DNA of 64,000 nucleotides, from the NCBI GenBank assembly GCA_029582165.1, contig CM055868.1:18906391-18970390 (forward strand). The letters are read 5' to 3'. Origin of the DNA: Portulaca oleracea. Taxonomy: Eukaryota > Streptophyta > Magnoliopsida > Caryophyllales > Portulacaceae. This document shows positions 11,623 to 22,650 of this stretch, in pieces. Positions within the stretch are counted from its first letter, which is position 1; every line of letters begins with the position of its first letter. The translations under genes were made by a program, and so were the position numbers. The notes beneath the pieces are model-generated. The model did no database searches and was not told where the DNA came from. It saw nothing but the letters and a program-made list of their open reading frames with translations.

Positions 11623-12841
11623 TCCGCCAACTTGGGTTCCTCAACTTCTCCTCCACTTGGCAAGGTAATAACATTCAACTCCACTCCTTGGATAGGAATG
11701 GGTTGGATAGGTGCAAGTTGAAGTTGGTTGGCTTGAGCCAATTCGAGCTCGAGACTTTGGATGTAAGCTTGATCCTCCTCTCGGTCATCTATGATTCGCT
11801 CCAACATCAACTCAAATGAGGATTCTTGGGGTAGTTGAGAAATTTGAGGATGTGGAATCTTTTGTTGGGTTAGATGGAAGGTTTCTTCTTGAATAAATGA
11901 GTGATGGTCAAGGGGTTGAAAAGTAGAAGGGTAATGCTTGGCAGTATAGTCATGAGCAAAATCTTCTTTTGAGTAGAAAGGATCTTGGTTGAAATGGGAA
12001 GAATGAATAGCACTCACTTGCTCCATTTGTTGAAAATTGAAGATTTGCGTTTCTTGAGCCATTCTCAATTGCTTAGAAGTCTCCTCATTCGCTCTTTCTT
12101 TTTGCATTTCATAGACGGAGGCCAAAAGAAGTGTAATAATGGGATCGTACTCCAAAGATAAATCTCCGCCTCTTGATCGACTTCCTCCCTAATCGGGAGC
12201 ATATTGAATGAGCTCATGAAGGAATTTGTTAGCCTCCTCCGCAGTCTTCTTCAAAAATGTCCCTCCGGATGCGATATCGATTGATTCTTTGAGGGAATCA
12301 ACGAGTCCACAATAAAAGTGCTGAAGAAGCATCCAATTGGGTAGATTATGGTGCGGACACTGACGTTGGAGACTTTTGAATCTCCCCCATGTTTCGAAAA
12401 GAGACTCGTCGGCTTTTTGCTTGAAGCTCATTATATCTTCCCGGAGTCTACAAGTTTTATCAGCTGGGAAGAATCTTTGAAGAAAATCTCTCTTTAGAGC
12501 CTCCCATGAAGAATAAAATCTAGGTGGACATATATCAAGCCACATCTCAGCTTTCCCATTAGAGTTAAAGGAAAGAACTTCAACTTTAGATACTCCGAAG
12601 ATATCCCAGGCATATGCATGAAACTGATACGCTTTTCAAATCTCTCCATATGAGCAATAAGACTCTCGAAAATATCTCCATGGAACAAGTTACTTTCAAA
12701 AACTTCGAGAAGACACGGCTTAAACTCATATACCGCGTCGAGTGGTAATGGTGGTAGGATGGTTGGGTTGCCTCCCGTACCCGAAGATGGAACGGCATAT
12801 GAAAGAAGGGTACGGGGTGAATCAGCTGGAACTTCACCCAT
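11623..12841 (-). pseudogene. gag of element B (frameshifted, truncated by insertion)
   Basis: The minus-strand ATG at 12,841 opens a gag with a Pro-rich start. The frame shifts near 12,555, at a point where the conserved gag sequence continues in the next frame (MWLDICPPRFYSSW, then IMSFKQKADESLFETWGRFK near 12,400). It matches gag of element A closely in the RDFLQRFFP to FLHEL block. A further break lies near 12,190-12,155. The last segment (to 11,623) carries LNVITLPSG, the counterpart of the LNAITLRSG motif in A. Coding stops exactly at the junction with A's LTR, which shows this is an insertion breakpoint. Confidence 0.85.
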
Positions 12842-13011
12842 TAGGACTCGAAACCTCCTAAGATGCTTGGTAGGGCATTAAGGCGAACCTACATGCACCA
12901 ACAAGAACCAATAGAAGCATCAAATTCATTGGGTTTAGCACAAACTAATTTCTAGCGTGAAAGCAATCTCAATTAACCAAAAACCAAGAAACTAAAACTA
13001 GGGGCGCTAGC

Positions 13012-13029
13012 TCCCTGGCAACGGGGCCA
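13012..13029 (-). other. tRNA-Asp-type primer-binding site of element B
   Basis: On the minus strand it reads TGGCCCCGTTGCCAGGGA, five bases inside the LTR end. Athila elements prime from tRNA-Asp with a near-identical site. This fixes B's orientation and LTR boundary. Confidence 0.85.
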
Positions 13030-13034
13030 TTTTG

Positions 13035-14649
13035 TGTAACAGTGGTTTTGTGTGAACCGGTTTCTATCGTTCTTCTCAGGGAGCGAGGGGCCTTGGTCAT
13101 GGAATCTTGGTCAAGGTCGGGTCAAGATTGCTAAGGTAAGAAAATCGGTTGAAAGGGGTCACAACGCAAGAAAATAAAGCTAAGGTCGGTTAAGGAAAAG
13201 AAATGGGCTTCGAAGGCTTTTCGGGATGCAAACGGAGATGAGGAAATGGGTTTTGCAACAAGAGAATAATAAGGAGGGAGAATCAAGTGGCAATTCCGTT
13301 AGAAAATACCCACCAGGCTTCCTCTCTTGAGGATAGTCCGATTAACTTCCCCAAAGTCCACCACGGACCCAGAGGGTTAATGAAACGGAATTCCCTAGTT
13401 AACCTCCTTCCACTCTCGTGGGCTAGCATTAACTATCCCAACCTTCCAACACAAGTGTTGGATGCATTCGGAAACTTTCGGACCCAAATACATCCCACTT
13501 GAGGAAGGATAGGAGTGGGAAATTGATTTCCCAACTAATTACTCACTAATATTGCTAACCCAAACCTAATCACCCATTCACACCCTTATATACCCCCTAA
13601 ACAATAGGGTTTCTAGCCACTAATTATGATACTAACTAAGCTAACAACATCCAAACCAATCCTAAGCATGATTTCTAACATCAAACAACCATAAACAATC
13701 AAAACAATGAAATGACAATCAAAGCAATAATAATTAAAACCAGCAAGTAATTAAGCAAAGCAATTTATAAAGGAGTTAGAGGGAAGAGAAAACTTATCAA
13801 ATGCTGGAAATGAACAAAGAAAAGCAATGGAAATGATGATCCAACAATCTCTCAATTGATTGAATCTTCAAATCTTGAACAACACCAAAAATCCACCAAA
13901 ACCCTAGATTAATCCAAGCTAATCTCTCTCTAAAACTCACTAATATAAAGTTGAATGTAAATGTCCTAAAACTCACTAACCTCCCCACAAGATAATCGTC
14001 ACTCTTGATATATATACAAGGCAAGGAAGTTAAGTAAAACGCTGTCGTTTCAAGCCTACAACACGCGCTGAAATCAGGAGGTCGCCCTTGGAGGTAGCGA
14101 GCGTGACCCCGGAGGTAGCGGGCGCGACCTATGAGAAAACCAGCCAGGCGATTCGGAGTTACGTAGGGTCGCGAGCGCGACCTAGAAGATAGCGGGGGCG
14201 ACCTGCCTCTGGCTAGCTGAATGATCTACCCTTGGCAACGGTGTAGCGGGCGGCATGCGATTTGTAGCGGGTACGACGCATCTGTAGCGGGTGTCACAGT
14301 GTGCGTAGCACGCACGACACCTGCTATCTCCCTTCCCTTTGCTTCCTTCCAAGGCTTGTAACGCCCGCTACAAAGACTGTAGCGGGTGTTACCCTCCTGA
14401 TCTGCTTCAAACTTAGGGAGGGTGCTCCCGGGTCGTCTCAAGCATCGGCTCTCGGCCCGACTTAGCTCGGGAAATCGCTCGGGATTCCCTAAAAAGCCTC
14501 ATTTTAGCCCGTTTTCCTTGCTTTTGCTCCAAAAGTGCGAAAACCTACAAAACAACTAAAACACTAGTAAAAACGATGAAAAAGACTCGGAATCGAGCAA
14601 AAATAACAAGATAAAAGGCGATATTTAGGCCTAAAACCGGGCCTAAACA
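13035..14649 (-). repeat. 5' LTR of element B (1,615 bp)
   Basis: On the minus strand it starts TGTTTAGGCC (14,649) and ends GTTACA (13,035). It holds a TATATAAGGG-like TATA signal (13,585-13,594) and a cluster of GC-rich GTAGCGGGCGCGACC-type repeats upstream of it (about 14,085-14,395). Termini match the LTR of A, but the U3 repeat family differs. Confidence 0.85.
14085..14395. repeat. GC-rich gtagcgggcgcgacc-type repeat cluster
   Basis: Eight or more degenerate copies of a ~15-bp motif (gtagcgggcgcgacc, gtcgcgagcgcgacc and relatives) in the U3-like part of LTR B. A similar motif occurs in the LTR at 63,660-63,710. Confidence 0.7.
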
Positions 14650-14751
14650 TAATCTATGTAACTTTGAAAACTTTTTACGCGAATTTAATAAGTATTTTAT
14701 AAACTATATAACTCAACACAAAATCAAGACTACTTTATACAATAGTTACTA

Positions 14752-15396
14752 AACAAATTTCCTACACCATGGAATACCTATTTCACTGAAAAATTTGAAG
14801 AAGCAATGTCTTTACTAGGATATTATAAATCGTTAGCAGCAGTTCAAACTATAAATAAAAAAGAAATAAATCAATTATGTCTTCAAGAATCTAGAATACG
14901 ACAAATAAAGCAAGTAACATTATGTTGTGATGATGTAAAAGAACCTGGACAATACGGATGTCAACCTTATTCTTCTAATAAAAGAAAGAAAATTTTCAAA
15001 AAGGTCTCTAAAAATACTACCTCCAAAAGAAGATTTCTAAATGCTAAAAGAAGTCAAACAGGAAAAACTAAATCTGAACAATAGGTTAATAAATCTCAAA
15101 GAAGTAGTAAACATTTTGGATATGAAAAAATAACTGAAGACAGAATAAATCCCCAAAATAGATACTATAAACGAAATTAAAAACTTACTTTGTACCAATG
15201 CTGGAATTGTAGAGAAATTGGCCACAAATCTATAGATTGTACTAAAAGACGAGCTAGTTTAGTAAAACTATATACCGAAGGATTTGAAGAAATAGAATAT
15301 AAACATTACTCTATAGATATTACAATGTATGATGAAATTTCTAGTTGTTATGAATCTATAAGCTCAGAAGAAATAACGGAATCAGAAGTAGAATGA
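14752..15396 (+). pseudogene. endogenous caulimovirid coat-protein remnant with CCHC knuckle
   Basis: One frame carries TPWNTYFTEKFEEAMSLLGY (near 14,768), a strongly basic Lys/Arg/Ser stretch (14,980-15,060), a CCHC zinc knuckle CWNCREIGHKSIDC (15,199-15,240) and an acidic Ser/Glu tail ending at a TGA (15,394-15,396). A basic block followed by CWxC..GH....C and an acidic tail is typical of plant pararetrovirus coat proteins. The frame is interrupted by stops at 15,082-15,084 and 15,178-15,180, so it is not functional. A gypsy or copia gag is the alternative; the movement-protein domain downstream favours a caulimovirid. Confidence 0.68.
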
Positions 15397-15689
15397 AGTA
15401 CGAAATCGGAAGATGAATACTAAAGAAGAAGAAATCATAATCTCCAAAGAATAAGAAAATAATGAATATTATATGGGAATAATGTCATTCAATCAACGAC
15501 TTTATGAAAAAATCATGACCCGAGATCTATCTTTAAAAGAACCTAGAAATTTTATGCGAAAACTAGATGATTTCTTTACTAGAAAATTAAAGGCATTTTA
15601 AGCTATTCGCTACAGAACATCTTGTATTTATTCATGATCTTAATGAAAATATAAGACTAAGACTATTAAATCAAAAAATAGTAGATAGA
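15397..15689 (+). pseudogene. degraded linker or movement-protein N-terminal segment
   Basis: Coding-like fragments in shifting frames (MSFNQRLYEKIMTRDLSLKE near 15,482) lie between the coat and movement parts. Stops and shifts are frequent. Probably part of the same polyprotein gene, but too decayed to assign. Confidence 0.4.
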
Positions 15690-16085
15690 TTTATCCGACA
15701 TACCCTCTAAATACAGAGATCAAATAAAATATGCTCACCTATATGGAATCCGAACCACCGTAAAATCATGTTTTAAAGAAGGAATCGATTCACCTATAAT
15801 ATTATCTCTTCATGACCAAATATTTAAGGATACGAGAAATAACCATTTAGAAACCTTACAAGGAAATTTAATTTATTCAAAATTAATATTTGAATGTTAT
15901 CCAAACTATTCTGTAACTATATGTAGTAAAAATATGCAAGATACATTAAATTTCCAGTTTAAGCTTTTAAAAGATATAGGACTAAAACTTGGAAATGATG
16001 CATTATCATTTTACTACAAAGGATTCTATGTTTTCTCAAACAGTAACTTTCCAATAAAAGAAACTAATCAAAAAGAAAAAAATTA
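15690..16085 (+). pseudogene. endogenous caulimovirid movement-protein (30K-type) remnant
   Basis: An open stretch of about 130 codons ends at a TAA (16,083-16,085). It shows the core of caulimovirid movement proteins: an FKEGIDSPIILSLHD segment (near 15,775), the invariant-looking GNLIYSKLIFECYP segment (near 15,865), and a C-terminal LKLGNDALSFYYKG segment (near 15,985). The N-terminal part is lost or out of frame. Such proteins widen plasmodesmata for cell-to-cell spread; here it is an old genomic remnant. Order matters: coat-type sequence lies upstream of movement-type sequence in the same strand, as in cavemovirus/solendovirus-like genomes. Confidence 0.68.
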
Positions 16086-16189
16086 AAATTGACCCAATCT
16101 TTTTCTAGTATTAGTTCCATTATAGAACCATCTGCACAAGACCCTTGTATTCCAACAATAACCAATATGTATTACATGCTCCTGGAGCA

Positions 16190-16780
16190 TGTGCTCCGGA
16201 TCCTACGTGGCATATGACATTGTTCATGCATAAAAGAGTCTTTGTTCACTCATAACTAGATAGGATAGTTCAATATATATATTGAGATTGTTCACCTTGT
16301 ATATCGAGATTGTTCACTAAATATGTTACAATTGTTCATCATGTAACTAGTGGTTGTTCATTGAAAATATTTCTATTGTTCACCATGTCATTATATACTA
16401 ATTCATTGTTTAGTCATTCACTCCTGCAAGTTCAAGTACATGTTATTCGATAAGTTCTAATGATAGAAATTTTGTCACATAAGAAGATTATATATTATAA
16501 ATTGATTTCATGAGTAAATGATCTTAATCTTTCAAGTGAGCAAACAAGTTATGATGAACAATCTAAATTTTTCTTAGAGTAAACTATGTGGAACAAGTTC
16601 AGTAAACAATATAGTTGAAGTAAATGAACAATGCAGTTGAAACAAATGAACAATGCAGTTGAAATGAGTGAACAATCCAATTCAATTTAGTGAACATCGT
16701 ATGGTGAACAATGATGTTATCTTCAGTGAACAATTCGATTAGCGTTTAGCAAACAAGTAATTCATCGATTTTTTTAAAAT
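16190..16780. mobile_element. putative DNA-transposon remnant with opposed TTGTTCA / TGAACAA motifs
   Basis: The left half (16,215-16,385) carries about seven TTGTTCA copies. The right half (16,550-16,735) carries about six TGAACAA copies, the reverse complement. Opposed subterminal repeats of this sort are a hallmark of CACTA and hAT ends. No clear terminal repeat or target duplication was found, so the superfamily is open. Confidence 0.45.
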
Positions 16781-16829
16781 AAAAATATGACATGGTCGCC
16801 ATGGCATTTTTTGGTCAATTCTTTGAGTG

Positions 16830-17023
16830 CAAGGTCAAACAAGAGGGAACACATGTCTTGCCTGCCAACTCATGTTTCCGGCGAGTCAAATAATCCCTAA
16901 CTCGGTGACGTGTTACTGTAGCCAACAAGGGATCAAAGTTCGTATTATTAAGAATCAAATCGAAAGTTTATATTATTAAGTCTTATATGACCCAAAGTTC
17001 GTATTATTAGAATCCAATAACCC
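16830..17023. mobile_element. isolated MULE terminal region (one end only)
   Basis: About 190 bp related to the right end of the Pack-MULE candidate at 50,813-52,434. Both share the order CTCGGTG, TGTTACTGT, CAAAGTTCGTATTATTAAG and TTAGAATCCAAT. No matching left end was found nearby, so this is a truncated copy or solo end. It sits 375 bp upstream of the CTC1 start codon. Confidence 0.65.
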
Positions 17024-17290
17024 TAACATAAAATAATGCAATTTAACACATGAAAAATGATATTCGCAAATAATATTTCATAACATATATTTATTACAAT
17101 AATGAAGCGAAAGGTACATCTGTTGCAATTAAAAATTGAAGACCTAAAACGGTTAAATTACCAAAATTTCTAACCTGAAATTACCCATATTGCCACCTCT
17201 ACAGTCCCAGTCTCCCACCAATGTTTTTTTGGTGGAGAGTTTGGAGTAGTACTGAGGAAGCCACTGCATCTCAACTAGAGTCCACCCCTA

Positions 17291-17300
17291 TCTATAAAAG
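17291..17300 (+). promoter_or_regulatory. candidate TATA box of CTC1
   Basis: TCTATAAAAG lies about 100 bp upstream of the CTC1 ATG, a usual distance for a plant TATA plus a short 5' UTR. No other core element is obvious. Confidence 0.45.
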
Positions 17301-17398
17301 TAAAAATAACGAAATGACGAAGGTTTCAATTTTGAAAGAGGGGCAAAGCAACTTGTGAGCAAATAAGCGGCATCTGCTGTTTCCCGCCTTGTTCCTCA

Positions 17399-20300
17399 AT
17401 GGTACAACCAAGAGTGACTCCACTCTCCGACCTTCTCCATCGCCGGCGACCTTCATCCGCCACCTTTTCCCTTCTTCCATCTCAAACTCACTCAACCACC
17501 GCCCCTCATTTACCCGCCGGCGACACCAAACCCCTAAACCCTAACGCCGCCAAAATCCTCAAGTCTATTTCCGAACTCTCCGTAATCATAGGCACCTTAT
17601 CTCTTCCCAAATTCAACCACTCTCTCTCGTCTGCTACCTCCTCATGTCACCTCTCTTTTTCCTTCTCTGATACCTCCGCTTCAGTTTGCTGTGATGTTCT
17701 TCAGTTTGACTTCCGTATGATAGATAGGAAAATTCGTGTTGTTTCTTGGAATTTTATACCTTATAAGATGTGTAATGGATTGCTGGAAATTATTAAGTGG
17801 GAATTTGTTGAGGGTTGTTGTACTTCATCTATGGATACGGTTATGCTTTGTTCTGGTGGTGCTAGTGAAGATAGTAGTAAGGCAAGCCACAGTGTTTGTG
17901 GCCTTTTGGAGTCGGTTAGCCCGTTCTCGCTTATTCCTAGCACAATGAGTGGTAATGTGAATGAGAAGAATTTCCATTGTTTTATTGCCGAGGTTTTGTC
18001 ATGTGATTGTGGGTTATGCAAAGGCAATGATTGTAATACGTTGGGTTCTCTGATCGATGGACGGAATGAGCATAACTTTCGCCAGACAAATTTTGTGTAT
18101 TTCAATGGAGATGCATCATGTTGGCACCCAGCAATGATGAAATCAATCGGCAATGTGATGTTGTTGTCAGGATTGAGAAAGAAGCAAGTCTATGTAGGGA
18201 AGGATGAGGCCCAGTTAATGTTTGTGACTACAACTGTCACATGTTTGGACTGTCAAAAGTTGGAGAATCCAGATTTGTCACACAGATATGGTAAAACTAG
18301 TTTAGAGGGTAATGGTGAATTAGGTATGTATGTTGGAGTTGTTACAGATGTCTATATGCAGAGCATGATTGTTGAATTGGATCAAGAAGTTTGGCTCTTG
18401 CTTACTGATCAATTACTTGTAATCCCTCATAGCCTCAGGGTTGGCGCAGTGGTGAGTGCGTTATGATGCTATAGCCTCAATGTTATGCTGTTTGGTTATT
18501 CTCTTTAATGGCTAATGTAATGATTTGTTTAACTGACATTTTGCTTATATAGTTATTTCTTAGGAATGTGCATATATTGAATCCAAAGTTCCCTTGGAGA
18601 AAAATGCTCATACTTGGGGCTTGCCACAAGACTAGCATCAACATGGTTTCGTTTTCTCCATTGGAAACTGGGTAACAGTTTCCACTGAACCAAGTTGTTT
18701 ATTTTCATTTTTTCTTAATAAATGTAATCGCCGAATTTATGTGTTATTTACTGTAGTTGAATCATGCAGGTGTCAGTTGCCCCCGCAGTCTCAAAGTCGC
18801 TTGGGGAAATTCATTGGGTCCTTGGTTTTTCCTGCAGGACTTTGGTTGGATTTAATCTCTTGATTTCCAATAAGGCTGCTCTTGAACAGAATTACTGATG
18901 CTTAGATTCATTTTGTTGTCACAGGGTATTGTTACTGGTCCATTGTTTTAGAAGCAAATTCTCAAGAACCTTCTCAGAAAAGGAGATCCTGGGATCAAAA
19001 AATGTAACTTGATTTCTCTTTATCTCCTTGATTTGGATCATTTACTTAAGAATTTAGTTTTTTAAGCAGTGACTTTTGTAACTTATTTGTTCTATTTTTG
19101 GGGTAACCTATACAGTCAGCTATGACAATTTTTTTTCCTGTCAAAAATATGTTGGGCTAAAGAAAAATATGCCTGTCTACCATGTTGCATTCTTTTGTAT
19201 GGAGCAGTAGGAAATCTCTAATTTTGAATGGAATCAGCGTGTCTCCTACCCCAGGGGAAGGCTGTGACTTCTAATCGGCAGATTATTAGGTTTTTTCAGG
19301 GAATTTTTGTGATCTTTATTGCTTATTTCGTTCTTAATTTCTGAAGTGTTGTGATGCTGTCAGAGAGAAGGATTGGTAGAAGCATATGCCAGATCCATAT
19401 TGCCAGTAACAGTCTTTCGTTCACAGGTAACCCATGTTGGTATTTTCTAGTACACACTCACATGCTGCAATCACGTCCAACAAATTAATCTGTTTTCAAC
19501 AGCTGAATATGTTCATGGAATTCTGTAAGCATGATTGTTGTGGCACTGGATCAAATGTCAGCTTTGACAATTTGAATTTGGTTAGTTCTCTGAATTGTTA
19601 TCCTCCCTTGTAAGTCATGTACAAGTCATAAATCTTAATTTCCTATAAACATGAATGGCATTATGATGTTTCATTTTCAGAATATTTTTTGGTATAATTT
19701 ATTGGTGTTTCTATAAGAATTCATTGTGTTTAATTGGAAATAATGAGGATGTATAATCCTTCTCTTCCAGGCAGTGCCCTTCTCAAATTTTGTCAACAAC
19801 TGTGACAGGATTTGGGTAAAATCTCTTCTAAAAATGAGAAGTGGCTTCAGAATCTTAGAAGACTGTATCCAAGTCCATCATTTTTTCGAAGTAAACAGAG
19901 TTTTGGATCAACCAATTAGGAGGATTGTGCCAAGTAAAGACATTGGTGTTTCTTTACTTGGGAACTTAAAGGTCAGTAAGTTATGTGATTGATGCCTTTC
20001 TTTCCTTTTAACTTAGTATCAATCTTGTTTGTATGATTGCTTTGAAATGATAATTGCTTACGTGTAATGTATAGGCTAGAACTAGTGCTCGGATGTTTGT
20101 TGATTAGATCCTTGTTCATTCTTTCTAGTAAGCTGAAAATCACTTCAGAGTACTTTCAGAACTTGATTAGTAGTTGATATGAGAACATCATCCCAGTGCC
20201 TTGTATGGGTCTTCTTCTTCTACCTGAGCTGGTTACACATAAAGCCTATCGCCTTCTCTCTCACTCCATGCTAGAATTCTGAATGACGTGTCCGCAAGAT

Positions 20301-22610
20301 CTGGGATCCTAACTAGATTATGTATTTTCATCCTGAATCCGTTCCTTGATCCAAGCAATCTTAACCTGGAAATTATGGTATATGCCTCTGGGTACGTAAT
20401 TATAGGGATAAAATGTGTAAATTTACTCTTAATACCAGTTGAATCATGATTTGGGTAAAAGGCAAGAATGAGGACAGTCTCTCTGCAACAATGAATTTCC
20501 CTGTGGTAGTAAGGAGCGGAGGACACACATTGTAGGTTCTTTGCAGAATGGAGATCAATGGTAACAGTTCCCTTTGTGAAGAAAAACAAAAGCTCAAAGA
20601 AATGAAGATCAGAATATTATCTCGAAAGACTAATGTAGTTGATCAAGATCATTTAAAACCAAGCTTCAGAGAACAAAAGAAAAAAGAAGAGAAGGGATAC
20701 AAGGTGAAAAGGAGAAGAGATTAACTGATTAAGTAATCTGTAACAGTAATATACGAGGATTCACATGGGAAAGCAATGGGAAAGAGAAGACACGGTAGAC
20801 ATCAGTAATGATAGGAGATGGTCAATGCTTTCTTATATGTTCAAGCATACTTGCATCAATAAACTAGAACACAAAATCTATCAACACGAAACCTAAACAC
20901 TTGGGTAAATGTCAAGACAAGGCAATCCTGAAGCCTAAAGCTCTCACTGAAGTGTGTATTCTGGTTGGGATGCCACTAAAGGAAAGATAGCTATTAAGAG
21001 CATGTCAAAAGTAGAAATTTCAAGTTTGCTACTAGGTGTCTTGTATGCTTTTAGCAGGAAGAGTGGGCAGATCAGATTCTTGACATTGTTGCTGTTGAGA
21101 ATATTTCATGACTAAATAAAGGCAAAATAAGGTGGAAATAAGTTAATAAGTACAAGTAAGTTTGAGCGTCAAAATGAGTGCCAGCACGTTCGTGTAGGTC
21201 AACACGGCCAGTGTTAAAACTAACACAGATCGTGTTGCAACTTGCAGGCAGAAGCTCAAAATGTGGTTAGAGCATACCAACACTGATTGTGTTCCTCACG
21301 GCACGGTCCATGTCGATCTTTTGGGCAGTTTTCCTCGAGATTCCAACTCTAACAATAATTAAGTAGGGTGATTAAGGATGATATTCTTCTGATTTAACCC
21401 TAACAACCATATAAGGTATTAGACAAGTAATCAAACAATCATATTCGAGTGCCTTAATTCTCATTGAAGTTTTGTAAAGAGTGGGAATTTCTTGTCGACT
21501 CAACCCTAGTTCCCTCCCTATAATTAGTGATGTTCCTAGCCATTTGCAAGATGCACCAAGCTAATCACATCTTTTCTCGTGTCTAGATTGCAACTATCCT
21601 TGAGTGAGATGCCAAGTATTTTTAGTGAGCAAAGAAGCACAAACACTTATCTTGGCTTTGCGTATTTGTGTCCAACATGTATTGGACATAGGCACTCTCA
21701 GTCACTCCTTGGAGAACTCTCAACGACATGCCAAACACAGTGATAACATTAAGAAATAGGCTTTTGCTGTTGCTATTGGTAGAATGCACACATTAAGAAA
21801 AACATTCTCTTGTTTTCATCCAAAAAAATTTAAAATCCACATGTTTGCGTGTCAGTGTCGTGTCATATCCATGTCATGTATCAATGTCTATCATGTGTTA
21901 GTGAGATATAAGTCTCTTTTTGTGTGTTAAGTCTAGGCTAAATTTTATCCTTTTGAACTTTAACGATATAGTAAATAGTTCTTAAGGAAAGTGGCTTCAT
22001 TCATGACTCTTAGTCATATTGTGAGGTAATCCCAATGTTTCTGTACCATTCAAACCCACTTTCCATAACAATTGTCAGGTCTCTGCATTGCGGCATTTGT
22101 CGCTTTCTTTAACATGTTGGGTGGTACAGAAAATTCTCTAAAATCTGGCAATTGTGTTTAGTATTGGGCTTATTGTATTGTGAAAATGTGTCCGCCAACT
22201 GATGTATTTTGTCCTACGCCAAATACATCAAAGGAGGCCCATTATGGAGAACTGCTCAACCTAGGTCTCACCTTTGGGGACCATAGGTTCATAGAAAGAG
22301 ATGGAGGCTCACATAGCCATGGGCTTGCTTTTGGAGACCCAAGATTCATGGGAGATGATGTGAACCTATCCATGGCAAGTCCAAGTCCACAACTAAAGGC
22401 CCAAGTACAAAGCCCAAGTTGAACTTTACAGTTTGGACCATTTCAAGAAGTTCACAGTTTTGGCCTTTTGATGTATTTCTTTACATTTCTAGGGTTTTAT
22501 TTACATTTCCAGTTGTCTGAGGTGCCAAGTAATATATATAAACTTGGACACCAAGTCGTAGGAGTCTAGATTAATCTAGAATAGTCAAGAATGTTCTAGA
22601 ATGATCTAGA

Positions 22611-22650
<40 letters not shown>

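Larger units (their letters stand above)
11623..14649 (-). mobile_element. Athila-like retrotransposon B, 5' part (interrupted by element A)
   Basis: Reading leftwards on the minus strand: LTR, primer-binding site, gag. Gag stops abruptly at 11,623, exactly where the LTR of element A ends. The simplest reading is that A inserted into B's gag and the rest of B lies left of the window. The expected 5-bp target duplication would be TCCGC (11,623-11,627) plus its copy upstream of A. Confidence 0.82.

Noticed and set aside
17530..17550. AAACCCTAA telobox-like or telomere-like motif
   Set aside because: A single short motif inside CTC1 coding sequence; no array, so not an interstitial telomere and no link to CTC1's role.
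17736..18153. ORFs in other frames over CTC1 exon 1
   Set aside because: The plus frame of exon 1 has clear CTC1 motifs; the others are shadows.
20233..20597. Two overlapping minus-strand ORFs in CTC1 intron 7
   Set aside because: No recognisable motif, promoter or splice structure; composition is like the intron.
22180..22422. 80-codon ORF (MKMCPPTDVFCP...)
   Set aside because: Lies within the LTR-like block; made of short repeats with no domain.
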